DNA of 64,000 nucleotides. It comes from Ollibium composti (lineage in GTDB: Bacteria > Pseudomonadota > Alphaproteobacteria > Rhizobiales > Rhizobiaceae). The notes under the pieces are model-generated. The model saw only the letters and a list, made by a program, of their open reading frames with translations, did not search any database and was not told the DNA's origin. Location of the stretch: positions 186,001 to 250,000 of the forward strand of contig NZ_SSNY01000006.1 in NCBI RefSeq assembly GCF_004801285.1, in the 5' to 3' direction. Of the stretch, positions 25,123 to 34,744 are shown piece after piece (the first letter of the stretch is position 1; each line of letters starts with the position of its first letter). The translations under genes and the position numbers were made by a program.

Positions 25123-25314
25123 ATGGCGATCTTTGAAGACGAACCGAGGAAAAAGCCGAAAGCGCATGAAATCGGCCAGGACCTTTCGCTGCTGTCCGTC
25201 GCCGATCTCAACGAACGCATAGGTCTGCTGCGCGAGGAGATCGCCCGGCTGGAGGGGGAACTGCAGGCCAAGGGCGCCACCAAGTCGGCCGCCGAGGCGC
25301 TGTTTCGCCGCTAG
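25123..25314 (+). CDS. DUF1192 domain protein
   Basis: A 63-residue protein with the DUF1192 pattern: a charged start (MAIFEDEPRKKPKAHEIGQDLS), then LSVADLNERIGLLREEIARLE, a short coiled coil, and the end SAAEALFRR. GGAGAG precedes the ATG by 6 bases. It is conserved in alphaproteobacteria beside the quinone reductase gene; function unknown. Confidence 0.88.
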   Translation: MAIFEDEPRKKPKAHEIGQDLSLLSVADLNERIGLLREEIARLEGELQAKGATKSAAEALFRR

Positions 25315-25453
25315 AGTGTGATGCCGAAAAGTTGCAGACTTTTCGGAAAACATCATGCGTCAAAAAGAATTCCAGGTGTCGTATCGCCGCCGCCGAAAAG
25401 CCCTAAACCGCCTATTGTGACGTGGGTGCACCGATTCTCCAGACGGACCTCCG

Positions 25454-26701
25454 ATGCTCGCAGCCTACAGACCGATCCTTTCCCTCCTTCGCGGCACCGC
25501 CTTCCTGCTCGCCGCCTCCGGCCTGCACGGCCTGCTGCTGCCGTTGCGCGGCCAGGTGGAGGGGTTCTCCACCACCGCGCTCGGCCTCATGGGCACGGCC
25601 TGGGCGAGCGGCTTCGTCGCCGGCTGCTTCTTCGCGCCGCGCATCGTGCGCCGCGCCGGCCATGTGCGCGCCTTCGGCACGTTCGCCGCCGCCGGCGCCA
25701 TCATCGCGCTGCTGACGGGCCTCATCATCGACGAATACGCCTGGATCGTGCTGCGCGCCTTCACCGGCTTCACCATGGCCGGCGCCTTCATGATCATCGA
25801 GAGCTGGCTGAACGAGAAGGCCACCAACGAGAACCGCGGCACCGTCTTCGGCCTCTACATGATGGTCACCTACGCCTCGATCATGGGCGGCCAGATGATC
25901 GTCGCCGGCGGCGACGTGCACTCGGCCTCGCTGTTCATGATCACCGGCATCTTCTTCTGCCTGTCGCTGATCCCGACGGCGGTGTCGACCCAGTCGACGC
26001 CGCAGCCCCTGCAGGACGTCAAGCTCGACCTCAAGGGCCTCTACGCCAACTCGCCGGTCTCGGCTGTCGGCTGCCTGCTGATCGGCGTCGCCAACGGCGC
26101 CTGGGGAACGCTGGGTGCGGTCTACGGCGCGCGCGTCGGCATCTCGACGGCGGCGATCGCGCTGATGATGAGCCTCGTCGTCATCGCCGGCGCCGTCATG
26201 CAGTTGCCGGCCGGGCGCTTGTCGGACCGCACCGACCGGCGCTACGTGCTGGCAGGAGCCGCCTTCTGTGCGGCGCTGTTCGCGCTTCTCATCTTCCTGT
26301 TCCAGCCGCGGACGGGCGCCCTGGTGCTCACCTTTGCGGCCTGCTACGGCGCTTTCGCCTACACGCTCTATTCCGTCGCCGTCGCGCATGCCAACGACCA
26401 CGCCGACGCGCAGGATTTCGTCAAGGTGTCCGGCGGCCTGCTGCTGCTTTACGGCTTCGGCACCATGATCGGGCCGATGCTGGCTGCCGGGCTGATGGAC
26501 TGGGTCCGGCCCGAAGGGCTGTTCCTGGCCACGGCGCTGGCGCATCTTTCGCTCGCCGGCTACACGCTCCTGCGCATCAAGGCCCGCGCACCGGTACCGA
26601 TCGAGGATCGCGACGCCTTCAAGACGCAGCCTGCCGAGCGGACGCTGACGCCGGAAGCGGCGCGTCTCGACCCACGCACGAAACCCGAAACCGGAGGTTG
26701 A
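25454..26701 (+). CDS. MFS transporter
   Basis: A 415-residue major facilitator protein with about 12 hydrophobic segments. It resembles the YcaD/CynX-like branch: GLMGTAWASGFVAGCFFAPRIVRRAGHVRAFG includes the loop-2 motif (G-x-x-R-R-x-G), and LPAGRLSDRTDRRYVL is the second copy between helices 8 and 9. It sits in the inner membrane and may export a small molecule; the substrate is not evident. The ArsR-type regulator 31 bases downstream may control it. Confidence 0.9.
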   Translation: MLAAYRPILSLLRGTAFLLAASGLHGLLLPLRGQVEGFSTTALGLMGTAWASGFVAGCFFAPRIVRRAGHVRAFGTFAAAGAIIALLTGLIIDEYAWIVLRAFTGFTMAGAFMIIESWLNEKATNENRGTVFGLYMMVTYASIMGGQMIVAGGDVHSASLFMITGIFFCLSLIPTAVSTQSTPQPLQDVKLDLKGLYANSPVSAVGCLLIGVANGAWGTLGAVYGARVGISTAAIALMMSLVVIAGAVMQLPAGRLSDRTDRRYVLAGAAFCAALFALLIFLFQPRTGALVLTFAACYGAFAYTLYSVAVAHANDHADAQDFVKVSGGLLLLYGFGTMIGPMLAAGLMDWVRPEGLFLATALAHLSLAGYTLLRIKARAPVPIEDRDAFKTQPAERTLTPEAARLDPRTKPETGG

Positions 26702-26716
26702 GATTTCCGTAACTTT

Positions 26717-26732
26717 GCCTCACAAATGAGGC
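26717..26732. promoter_or_regulatory. Inverted repeat directly before the ArsR-type gene
   Basis: GCCTCA-CAAA-TGAGGC has perfect 6-bp arms and ends at the base before the ATG, overlapping the GAGG that would serve as ribosome-binding site. It could be an autoregulatory operator or an mRNA hairpin that occludes the start. Confidence 0.4.
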
Positions 26733-26993
26733 ATGACGCCAGATGCCTTCGTCGCCATCGCCGATCCCCACCGTCGCTACCTGCTGGAGGAATTGCGGCG
26801 CGGCCCGAAGACGGTGGGTGAACTGGCGTCGGGCCTGCCCGTATCGCGGCCGGCGGTCTCCCAGCACCTGAAGGTGTTGCTCGACGCCGGGCTGGTCAGC
26901 GCCGAAAGCCAGGGCACGCGCCGCCTCTACGCGGTGAGCGGTTCCGGCTTCCTCAAGCTCAACATCTGGCTCGATCAGTTCTGGGAAGGGTGA
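26733..26993 (+). CDS. ArsR-family winged-helix regulator
   Basis: An 86-residue winged-helix protein. DPHRRYLLEELRRGPKTVGELASGLPVSRPAVSQHLKVLLDAGLV carries the ArsR helix-turn-helix, followed by the wing AESQGTRRLYAVS. No metal-binding CxC motif is present, so metal sensing is unlikely; it is closer to the ArsR regulators found with SRPBCC proteins, though none follows. It lies between an MFS gene and an HxlR regulator. Confidence 0.88.
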   Translation: MTPDAFVAIADPHRRYLLEELRRGPKTVGELASGLPVSRPAVSQHLKVLLDAGLVSAESQGTRRLYAVSGSGFLKLNIWLDQFWEG

Positions 26994-27062
26994 AGCCGCC
27001 ACGGCTTGCGTCACCCGGTCACCGATCCTATCTTGCAACTGGTTTTTCCGCGAGATGCATCG

Positions 27063-27578
27063 ATGCCGCTTGACCGACGCTCCGGCTGCCCCATCAACCT
27101 GTCGCTGGAAGTGTTCGGCGACCGCTGGAGCCTGATCATCCTGCGCGACATGATCTTCGGCGGCCGGCGGCATTTCCGCGAGTTGCTGAACCATTCGATG
27201 GAGGGCATCGCCTCCAACATCCTGGCCGACCGCCTCAGGCGCCTGCTCGAGCTCGGCATGCTGACCAAGGCCGACGATCCCACGCACAAGCAGAAGGCGA
27301 TCTACAGCCTGACGGAAATGTCGATCCAGCTCGTGCCGATCATGGCGCAGCTCGGCGCCTGGGGGCGGGTCTGGCTGCCGGTCAGCGAGGAGCTGTCGAT
27401 CCGCGCCGAACTGCTGGAGCAGGGCGGACCGGTGCTGTGGGACCGGTTCATGGACGAATTGCGGCACGAACATCTGGGTATCGGTGCGCAGAAGCCCGTC
27501 GGGGAGACGGTGCGCGCCGAGTTGCAGGCGGCTTATGAAGCCGTCGTTGCCCGGAAGACGGCGGCGGTCACGGCCTGA
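27063..27578 (+). CDS. HxlR-family transcriptional regulator
   Basis: A 171-residue protein. GCPINLSLEVFGDRWSLIILRDMIFGGRRHFRELL is the HxlR signature, including the conserved Cys at residue 9 that senses electrophiles or oxidants in some relatives. After the winged-helix domain (to about residue 100) there is an extra C-terminal region of about 70 residues, longer than the minimal family. The start at 27063 places the Cys at its usual position; an upstream in-frame start at 27006 is possible. Confidence 0.88.
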   Translation: MPLDRRSGCPINLSLEVFGDRWSLIILRDMIFGGRRHFRELLNHSMEGIASNILADRLRRLLELGMLTKADDPTHKQKAIYSLTEMSIQLVPIMAQLGAWGRVWLPVSEELSIRAELLEQGGPVLWDRFMDELRHEHLGIGAQKPVGETVRAELQAAYEAVVARKTAAVTA

Positions 27579-27705
27579 GGCGACGCGCCGGCAGCATATT
27601 TCCGCAAAGCTTCAGCCGTCTCGCGGGCGAAGCTGTTTCAATGCCGGCGACGCTTACCTATCTCACCGGCATATCCAATCATCGCTTTGCAACGGAGATA
27701 TTTGC

Positions 27706-28137
27706 ATGACCGCTTTGACCCTCGCCGCCGCCAAGACCATCATCGATGCCGCTTTCGCCAAGGGCGTGGAACTGGGGCTACGGCCGCTTGGCGTTTCCGT
27801 ACTGGATGCCGGCGGCCACCTCGTCGCCTTCCAGCGCCAGGACGGCGCATCCTTCCTGCGGCCGCAGATGTCGGCCGGCAAGGCCTACGGCGCGGTGGCG
27901 ATCGGCATGGGCGGCCGCCGCCTGGAAGCCTTCGCCAAGGACCGGCCGCATCTCATGGCCGGCATTTCCGACGTGTCGGGCAGCAAGATCCTGTCCGTTG
28001 TCGGCGGGGTGCTGATCCGCGACGGCGCGGGCACGATCCTCGGCGCCGTCGGCATATCCGGCGATTCCTCGGAGAACGACGAGGCGGCCGCGATCGCCGG
28101 CATCGAGGCGGCCGGATTCACGGCCGATCCGGGTTGA
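27706..28137 (+). CDS. GlcG/HbpS-type heme-binding family protein
   Basis: A 143-residue protein of the GlcG/HbpS/Cob_adeno-like fold. LTLAAAKTIIDAAFAKGVELG, VSVLDAGGHLVAFQRQDGA and the C-terminal GVLIRDGAGTILGAVGISGDSSENDE blocks are diagnostic. Members bind heme or degrade small ligands, or are found in catabolic operons. ACGGAG lies 9 bases upstream of the ATG. No signal peptide. It stands alone behind the HxlR gene. Confidence 0.87.
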   Translation: MTALTLAAAKTIIDAAFAKGVELGLRPLGVSVLDAGGHLVAFQRQDGASFLRPQMSAGKAYGAVAIGMGGRRLEAFAKDRPHLMAGISDVSGSKILSVVGGVLIRDGAGTILGAVGISGDSSENDEAAAIAGIEAAGFTADPG

Positions 28138-28155
28138 GCCCGGCAGCGGCCTGCC

Positions 28156-28557
28156 TCAGCTCAGATTGACGTCGCGTCCGGCCGAGCGGATCGACACCGA
28201 GAAGCCGGCCAGCACGTCGATCAGCGCGATCACCATCAAGATGAAGAAGACGGAGTGTGCGGCGCCCCTGACCAGCAGAAATTCCACCAAAAACGCGACG
28301 AAGACGAAGGTGGACAAAAGATGGTCGAGGATCGAGGCGTTCGAAGTGCGCGTCGACTTCAGGATCTCGATGAAGAAGAAGGCAAGGCCGATCAACGCCA
28401 TCAGGTCGCCGAGCGTCATGGAGAAGACGCCGCCCGACATCATGGAGACGGAGAAGATCTCGTTCGCCCACGGATCGGCGCCGCCGCCGAACAGGCCGGC
28501 AAGCCCGAGATTGTAGAGGATGAAGGGGACGATCAGCAGCGGGATACTGGCGAGCAT
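28156..28557 (-). CDS. Four-helix inner-membrane protein of unknown function
   Basis: A 133-residue hydrophobic protein with four predicted membrane segments: ASIPLLIVPFILYNLGLAGLF, VFSMTLGDLMALIGLAFFFI, LLSTFVFVAFLVEFLLV and HSVFFILMVIALIDVLAGF. The loop ILKSTRTSNASILDH is charged. I recognise the type as a conserved hypothetical of rhizobia without a named function. The Met at 28557 starts the first helix; an in-frame extension upstream adds an unlikely Gly/Arg-rich leader. It is convergent with the GlcG gene. Confidence 0.72.
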   Translation of the reverse strand: MLASIPLLIVPFILYNLGLAGLFGGGADPWANEIFSVSMMSGGVFSMTLGDLMALIGLAFFFIEILKSTRTSNASILDHLLSTFVFVAFLVEFLLVRGAAHSVFFILMVIALIDVLAGFSVSIRSAGRDVNLS

Positions 28558-28658
28558 CGGAAGGTTCCGGTTTGGTCGGCCCTGTAGACCGCCGGCACCG
28601 GCCGGCGTCAAGATGTTCTATGGCGAACCCGTGCCGCACGGCACATGGCGGGAAACGC

Positions 28659-28684
28659 AAAAAGGACCGGCCAGGGGCCGGTCC
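28659..28684 (-). terminator. Rho-independent terminator of rpmF
   Basis: On the minus strand a perfect 9-bp stem (GGACCGGCC with GGCCGGTCC, 3-base loop) runs into a run of five T. It lies about 29 bases beyond the rpmF stop. Confidence 0.85.
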
Positions 28685-28712
28685 CGCGCTATCCAGTCCT
28701 GAAAGGAGGCTA

Positions 28713-28895
28713 TCAGCCTTCCTTCGGCTCCAGCACCTGGCGACCGCGATACATGCCGGTCTTCAGGTCGATGTGGTGCGGGCGGCGCATCTCGCCGGAG
28801 TTCTTGTCCTCGATATAGGTCGGCGCCTTGAGGGCGTCGGCCGCACGGCGCATGCCGCGCTTGGAGGGGGAGGTTTTGCGTTTCGGAACGGCCAT
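28713..28895 (-). CDS. rpmF: 50S ribosomal protein L32
   Basis: A 60-residue basic protein opening with [18 protein letters not shown], the universal L32 start, and containing [16 protein letters not shown]. Zinc-binding cysteines are absent, as usual in alphaproteobacteria. GGAG is 7 bases before the ATG. A strong terminator follows. mtgA lies upstream on the same strand, a neighbourhood common in rhizobia. Confidence 0.97.
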   Translation of the reverse strand: MAVPKRKTSPSKRGMRRAADALKAPTYIEDKNSGEMRRPHHIDLKTGMYRGRQVLEPKEG

Positions 28896-29048
28896 GGATA
28901 TGCTCCATCAATTCGGTCAAAGCCCGTCATTGCCCTCGTGAAAGGGCCGCTTTCGGGCCGGATTTCCAGAAGAAAGTGGCGTGCCTATACACGGCCTGCG
29001 CCGTTTTGGCCAGCGCCGGCGCGAATTTTTTTGCCGCACCGCGCCAGC

Positions 29049-29759
29049 CTATTGCAGGCAGCCGACATAGCCGCCGGACTTCGCCGCCCGCCGCTCGATC
29101 AGGTGGGCGAGCCGCCTGAGCCCCGGACCGGGCTTGGCCGGGTTGCGCTCATAGGGATTGGGCAAGGTGACGGCCAGAAGGGCGGCCTGCCGGCGGGTCA
29201 GGTTCTTCGCCGAAACGCCGAAATGATATTGCGCGGCCGCTTCGATGCCGTAGATGCCCGGCCCCCATTCGGCGATGTTCAGGTAGATTTCCAGGATCCG
29301 CCGCTTCGACAGCACGGCGTCGAAATAGACGGCCAGCGGCAGTTCCGCAAGCTTGCGCAGGCTCGCCAGCGGCCGCGACCACAAAAACAGGTTCTTCACC
29401 GTCTGCATGGTGATGGTGGAGGCGCCGCGCGTCGCCTCGCCGGCCAGCGCGTCGTCCACGACGCCCCTCAGCTCGCCGAGATCGATGCCGTGGTGGAAGC
29501 AGAACTGGCCGTCCTCAGACATGATGACGGAGTTGGCGAGCACGGGCGCCACATCGTCGAGCGACACCCAGCGCCGCTCGTAGCCGGAAAAGGTGGCGAG
29601 GTCCTTCAGCATCAGCGTCGAGACGGGATGGACGAAGGACGGCGCGTAGAGAACGGTCAGAACCACGGGAACGAGCGCCAGTGCCAGCGCCGTCATCACG
29701 ATACGCCTGACCCAGCGCCGGGCACCGGCGCGGCTGCCGCGCTTTGCTCTCGACGCCAT
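29049..29759 (-). CDS. mtgA: Monofunctional peptidoglycan glycosyltransferase MtgA
   Basis: A 236-residue GT51 enzyme that polymerises lipid II into glycan strands at the periplasmic face. One N-terminal membrane helix ([19 protein letters not shown]) anchors it. The catalytic Glu is in [16 protein letters not shown], and [15 protein letters not shown] and [24 protein letters not shown] are the other GT51 motifs. The ATG at 29759 is preferred; a TTG at 29810 would add 17 residues. It lacks a transpeptidase domain. Confidence 0.93.
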   Translation of the reverse strand: MASRAKRGSRAGARRWVRRIVMTALALALVPVVLTVLYAPSFVHPVSTLMLKDLATFSGYERRWVSLDDVAPVLANSVIMSEDGQFCFHHGIDLGELRGVVDDALAGEATRGASTITMQTVKNLFLWSRPLASLRKLAELPLAVYFDAVLSKRRILEIYLNIAEWGPGIYGIEAAAQYHFGVSAKNLTRRQAALLAVTLPNPYERNPAKPGPGLRRLAHLIERRAAKSGGYVGCLQ

Positions 29760-29888
29760 CTCCAGCCCTTCGGCCCCTTGGTCGCTGATCGGTTCCGCCA
29801 ACCCGTTCAACCTCGATCAAACCCCCTACCGGCATAAAGGCGGTTGGCTGCTTGCGCAATGTCTGAGTGTCGGCTACCGCTCGCGGCC

Positions 29889-30821
29889 ATGGCGAAAGAC
29901 GACGATACGGCGTTCGATCAGGCAGGCTTCGACGAGGCGCTTCGGCGGCGCGCCCGGATGGTGGAGGCGGTGCTTCGGCAGGTGCTGGAACAGCGGCCGC
30001 TGGCCGGCGAAATCGCCCGGCCGCAACGGCTGATAGCGGCGATGCAGCACGGCGTGCTCGCCGGCGGCAAGCGGCTGCGTCCCTTCCTGGTGATGGAAAG
30101 TGCGGCGCTGTTCTCAGCCGACGGCGAGGCGGCCGCGCGCGTGGCGGCGGCGCTCGAATGCGTGCATTGCTATTCGCTGATCCACGACGATCTGCCGGCG
30201 ATGGATGACGACGACCTGCGCCGCGGCCAGCCGACCGTGCACAAGGCCTATGACGAGGCGACCGCCATCCTGGCCGGCGATGCGCTGCTGACGCTGGCCT
30301 TCGATATCGTCGCCGACGAGGCGACGCAGCTTGCGGCCGAGCGTCGGGCGGCGCTGGTGCTTGCGCTGGCGCGCGCCGCCGGGGCCGGCGGCATGGCGGG
30401 CGGCCAGATGCTCGATCTGCAGGCAGCCGACGCACCGCCGGACGAAGCCGGCATCATCCGCCTGCAGGCGATGAAGACCGGCGCGCTCATCCGTTTCGCC
30501 TGTGAGGCCGGCGCCATCGTCGCCGGTGCGCCGGCGGCCGAGCGCGAGCGGCTGGCCGAGTTCGGCTCGGCGATCGGCCTGGCCTTCCAGCTTGCCGACG
30601 ATCTTCTCGACCTCACCGCCGACGCCGGGACCATGGGCAAGGCGACGGGCAAGGACGCAGCCGCCGGCAAGGCGACGCTGGCCGCCCTGCATGGGGAAGA
30701 CTGGGCGCGGCGCCAGCTTGCCGGACTGGTCGCGCAGGCGCGCGCACTGCTCGAACCTTACGGCGCACACGCGGCAATGCTGGCGGACGCCGCTTCCTTC
30801 GTGGCCGCGCGCAACAAATAG
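29889..30821 (+). CDS. ispA: Polyprenyl synthetase, probable farnesyl diphosphate synthase
   Basis: A 310-residue trans-prenyltransferase that condenses isopentenyl diphosphate with allylic diphosphates. The first Asp-rich motif is HDDLPAMDDDDLRRG with the two-residue insert of bacterial FPP synthases; the second is AFQLADDLLDLTAD. GGKRLRPFLVM is the IPP-binding block. The start may be 29889 or an in-frame ATG at 29859; neither has a clear SD. A GPP or GGPP product cannot be excluded. Confidence 0.9.
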   Translation: MAKDDDTAFDQAGFDEALRRRARMVEAVLRQVLEQRPLAGEIARPQRLIAAMQHGVLAGGKRLRPFLVMESAALFSADGEAAARVAAALECVHCYSLIHDDLPAMDDDDLRRGQPTVHKAYDEATAILAGDALLTLAFDIVADEATQLAAERRAALVLALARAAGAGGMAGGQMLDLQAADAPPDEAGIIRLQAMKTGALIRFACEAGAIVAGAPAAERERLAEFGSAIGLAFQLADDLLDLTADAGTMGKATGKDAAAGKATLAALHGEDWARRQLAGLVAQARALLEPYGAHAAMLADAASFVAARNK

Positions 30822-30893
30822 AAGCCCGGCCCGGTCTCTCTTTTAACGCATGTCTTTATCCCGAAACCGGTGCCACTTTCGGGGGGACCTGCT

Positions 30894-31244
30894 TCAGGCG
30901 TGCGAGAGAATGTTGACCAGTCGGCCGAACGGGTCACGCACGTAGAAGCGTTTCACGCCCCATGGCTCGTCGGCCGGGCCGTATTCGATCCGGAAACCGG
31001 CATCCTTCATGCCTTTGAGCGCAGCCTCGACGTCGTCCACCTCGATGGAAAGGTCAGGCACCGGTGTGCCGGAGCCGCCCTCTTCCATGAAGCTCAGCTG
31101 GACCGTCATCCTTTCGCCCGAACCGTATGTGGCGATCCAACCCATATCCATGAGGACATCGAGGCCGAGCAGATCGCCGTAGAAGCGCTTCGCGGCCTCC
31201 ATGTCGTCGGTCGCGATGTTGGCGACAATGCGGCGCACGGTCAT
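30894..31244 (-). CDS. VOC-family (glyoxalase/bleomycin resistance fold) protein
   Basis: A 116-residue single vicinal-oxygen-chelate domain. ATDDMEAAKRFYGDLLGLDVLMDMGW opens it and KRFYVRDPFGRLVNIL closes it; the metal-site His and Glu of true glyoxalases are not clearly conserved. Its ATG overlaps the RidA stop, so it is the second gene of a two-gene unit. Function unassigned; some members are dioxygenases or bind small ligands. Confidence 0.87.
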   Translation of the reverse strand: MTVRRIVANIATDDMEAAKRFYGDLLGLDVLMDMGWIATYGSGERMTVQLSFMEEGGSGTPVPDLSIEVDDVEAALKGMKDAGFRIEYGPADEPWGVKRFYVRDPFGRLVNILSHA

Positions 31245-31627
31245 GCCGCACCCCGTTTGAGTGCCGTCACCTCGATCTCGATCTTCATTTCCGGCTTGTT
31301 TAGCTGGCAGGTTATCATGGTGGCGGCCGGGCGGATGTCGCCGAAATATTCTCCCAGGATGGGGAAGACCGTGTCCACGTCGGCCGGGTCGGTGATGTAG
31401 TAGTGCGCGCGCACGACGTCGGCCAGCTCGAAGCCGCCTTCCTTCAGTGCTTTGGTTATCGTGTCCAGGCAGTTGCGGGTCTGCGCCTCGATCGTGTCGG
31501 GCATGGTCATGGTGGCATAGTCGTAGCCGGTGGTGCCGGAGACGAAACACCAGTCGCCTTGCACCACGGCGCGGGAATAGCCGGCGGTCTTCTCGAACGG
31601 CGAGCCGGTGGAGATCAGCTTGCGCAT
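31241..31627 (-). CDS. RidA-family protein
   Basis: A 128-residue YjgF/YER057c/UK114-type protein. The Arg that holds the carboxylate of imines in active RidA is present in DIRPAATMITCQLNKPEMKIEIEVTAL, where RPAAT matches the active-site Arg105 block. It would hydrolyse reactive enamine/imine intermediates. The gene ends in an ATGA overlap with the VOC gene, and the Ivy-like gene lies 4 bases beyond its start on the same strand. Confidence 0.9.
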   Translation of the reverse strand: MRKLISTGSPFEKTAGYSRAVVQGDWCFVSGTTGYDYATMTMPDTIEAQTRNCLDTITKALKEGGFELADVVRAHYYITDPADVDTVFPILGEYFGDIRPAATMITCQLNKPEMKIEIEVTALKRGAA

Positions 31628-31631
31628 CGCG

Positions 31632-32531
31632 TCAGTTCGGCGGCGTGAGCGCGGTGGTCATCAGGCCGCGAATGGCGGGCGGCCAGCGCTTCAATGCAGG
31701 CCATGTGTCCACACCCTTTTCGCCCTGATGCGCGAAATAGACGGCCTTGTTTCTCGTATCGATCGCCATAAAAGAATCGGCGACGCCGCAGGCGTGCGGC
31801 GTGCAGCCGTTACCGAAGACGAGCCCCATCTTGGTCGCCTCGGGCGCGCCGCTGACGCTGAGGCCGACGACGACCTCCGACATATGCTCGCCGAGCAGCT
31901 TGCGGCTCATCCGGTAGATTTCGGCATTCTTGAAAGCGTCGAGCATGCTGCTCAGCTTCGACGGGCTGAAATCCTTCCACCCGGTATTGGGCTCGGGCGA
32001 GAAGGAAAGCTCACCCGCCGTGGTCAGCCCGGCCTCGGGCGACCACGTCTGCACCAGCGCGGTGTCGCCGGGCAACAGGTAGGGCAGGAAGACGATGCGA
32101 TCGTCCGACACGGAGGCCGGCGGTGCGCCGCATTCTTCCTCGCCGATGGCAATGCTTTGGATTTCGCCGCCCTTCGGCTTCCAGACCAGCACTTCGGCCG
32201 GGCCGCAGGCATTGCCGCCGTTGCCGACCGCCACCAGCGCCACGTTGACGCCGCCGACAGTGACGACCTTGTCGAAATTCACCTGGTAGTTCTTCGCCAG
32301 TTCCTTGCCGTCATAGGCAAGGGTCTTTTCGCCGTATTCTTCCTGCTGGGTGATGGTGAGCTTGCCGCCCTCGAAATCGATGGAGGTCGGCGGCTCGCCT
32401 CCGGCCACGGCGTCGTTTGGCGCGGGCTCGGCGGCGGGCGCCGGGTCCGCCGCCTGCTGGGCATGCGCAGCAATGCCCGAGAAGACGAAAAGCGCCGCCG
32501 CGCAGGTTCCGGCAAGAAACAACCGCGTCAT
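31632..32531 (-). CDS. Secreted protein with Ivy-like (lysozyme inhibitor) C-terminal domain
   Basis: A 299-residue protein with a signal peptide (MTRLFLAGTCAAALFVFSGI, then cleavage near AHAQQA), so it is periplasmic. A Pro/Ala-rich linker follows. The C-terminal part contains MGLVFGNGCTPHACGVADSF at about 250-269; the C-x-P-H-x-C loop is that of Ivy inhibitors, in which the His enters the lysozyme active site. Upstream of it, FSPSKLSSMLDAFKNAEIY and VVVGLSVSG fit the Ivy fold order. The first 150 residues I do not recognise. The Ivy assignment is my inference from the loop and its setting. It is followed by the RidA and VOC genes. Confidence 0.6.
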   Translation of the reverse strand: MTRLFLAGTCAAALFVFSGIAAHAQQAADPAPAAEPAPNDAVAGGEPPTSIDFEGGKLTITQQEEYGEKTLAYDGKELAKNYQVNFDKVVTVGGVNVALVAVGNGGNACGPAEVLVWKPKGGEIQSIAIGEEECGAPPASVSDDRIVFLPYLLPGDTALVQTWSPEAGLTTAGELSFSPEPNTGWKDFSPSKLSSMLDAFKNAEIYRMSRKLLGEHMSEVVVGLSVSGAPEATKMGLVFGNGCTPHACGVADSFMAIDTRNKAVYFAHQGEKGVDTWPALKRWPPAIRGLMTTALTPPN

Positions 32532-32576
32532 GACACGTCTCCTAGACTTGGCCGGCACGCCGTGTCGCGCCGAAAA

Positions 32577-33182
32577 TCACGCCCAGGGGCGGACTTCCGC
32601 GTTGCGCTTCTCGAAGGAGGCGATGGCGCCGGCCTTCTCCATGGTCAGGCCGATATCGTCGAGACCGTTCAGCAGGCAGTGGCGCTTGAAGTCGTCGAGG
32701 TCGAACTTGACCACGCCGCCGTCCGGGCCACGGATTTCCTTGGCTTCGAGATCGACCGAGATGGTGGCGTTGGCACCGCGCGAGGCATCGTCCATCAGCT
32801 TGTCGAGATCCTCGGGGCTGACGGTGATCGGCAGGACGCCGTTCTTGAAGCAGTTGTTGTAGAAGATATCGGCGAACGAGGTCGAGATGACGCAGCGGAT
32901 GCCGAAGTCGAGCAGCGCCCACGGTGCGTGCTCACGGCTCGAACCGCAGCCGAAATTGTCGCCGGCGACGAGGATCTGCGCCTTGCGGTAGGCCGGCTTG
33001 TTGAGGACGAAATCCGGGTTCTCCGAGCCGTCCTCGTTGTAGCGCATCTCGGCGAACAGGCCGGTGCCGAGGCCGGTGCGCTTGATCGTCTTGAGATAAT
33101 CCTTGGGGATGATCATGTCGGTGTCGACATTGACGATCGGCAAGGGTGCGGCGACGCCGGTGAGCTTGGTGAACTTGTCCAT
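32577..33182 (-). CDS. leuD: 3-isopropylmalate dehydratase small subunit
   Basis: A 201-residue Leu[31 protein letters not shown] at the start and [29 protein letters not shown] are signature blocks. With LeuC it isomerises isopropylmalate in leucine synthesis. leuC is not in this window, so subunits are encoded apart, as usual in rhizobia. It reads in the same direction as argG, 83 bases downstream of it. Confidence 0.96.
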   Translation of the reverse strand: MDKFTKLTGVAAPLPIVNVDTDMIIPKDYLKTIKRTGLGTGLFAEMRYNEDGSENPDFVLNKPAYRKAQILVAGDNFGCGSSREHAPWALLDFGIRCVISTSFADIFYNNCFKNGVLPITVSPEDLDKLMDDASRGANATISVDLEAKEIRGPDGGVVKFDLDDFKRHCLLNGLDDIGLTMEKAGAIASFEKRNAEVRPWA

Positions 33183-33265
33183 GGCCTGATGCCCGTCTTG
33201 GGTTGCGGGGATGACCCCGGATTAACATAAAGGCTGCCGCAAAGGAAAGGCAGCTTCGTGCCGCC

Positions 33266-34492
<1,227 letters not shown>

Positions 34493-34682
34493 GGGAAGTC
34501 CGTTACCGTTCAGCGCGTGTTTGGATGGCGCACTTCATAGCAGGAAAGCGCCGCGCGGCAAGCGTTCGGGCCGGTATCGAAAGTTGCACCACGAATGCGC
34601 AAACAGCCGGAAAATTACGCAAATGGTCCAATAGAGGCGATTGAGGCATTGTTAAGGGCGCGGCTTGTGTGCAATTCAGGGC

Positions 34683-34698
34683 GCGGCCGTCCGGCCGC
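34683..34698. promoter_or_regulatory. Palindrome in the leader of glutamate dehydrogenase
   Basis: GCGGCCG-TC-CGGCCGC has perfect 7-bp arms and ends 46 bases before the chosen start. It may be an operator or a leader hairpin; in a GC-rich genome such palindromes also occur by chance. Confidence 0.25.
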
Positions 34699-34744
34699 CT
34701 CATCCCCTCGCCATGAAAAGCAGGAAATCACGCAAGGAATGACC

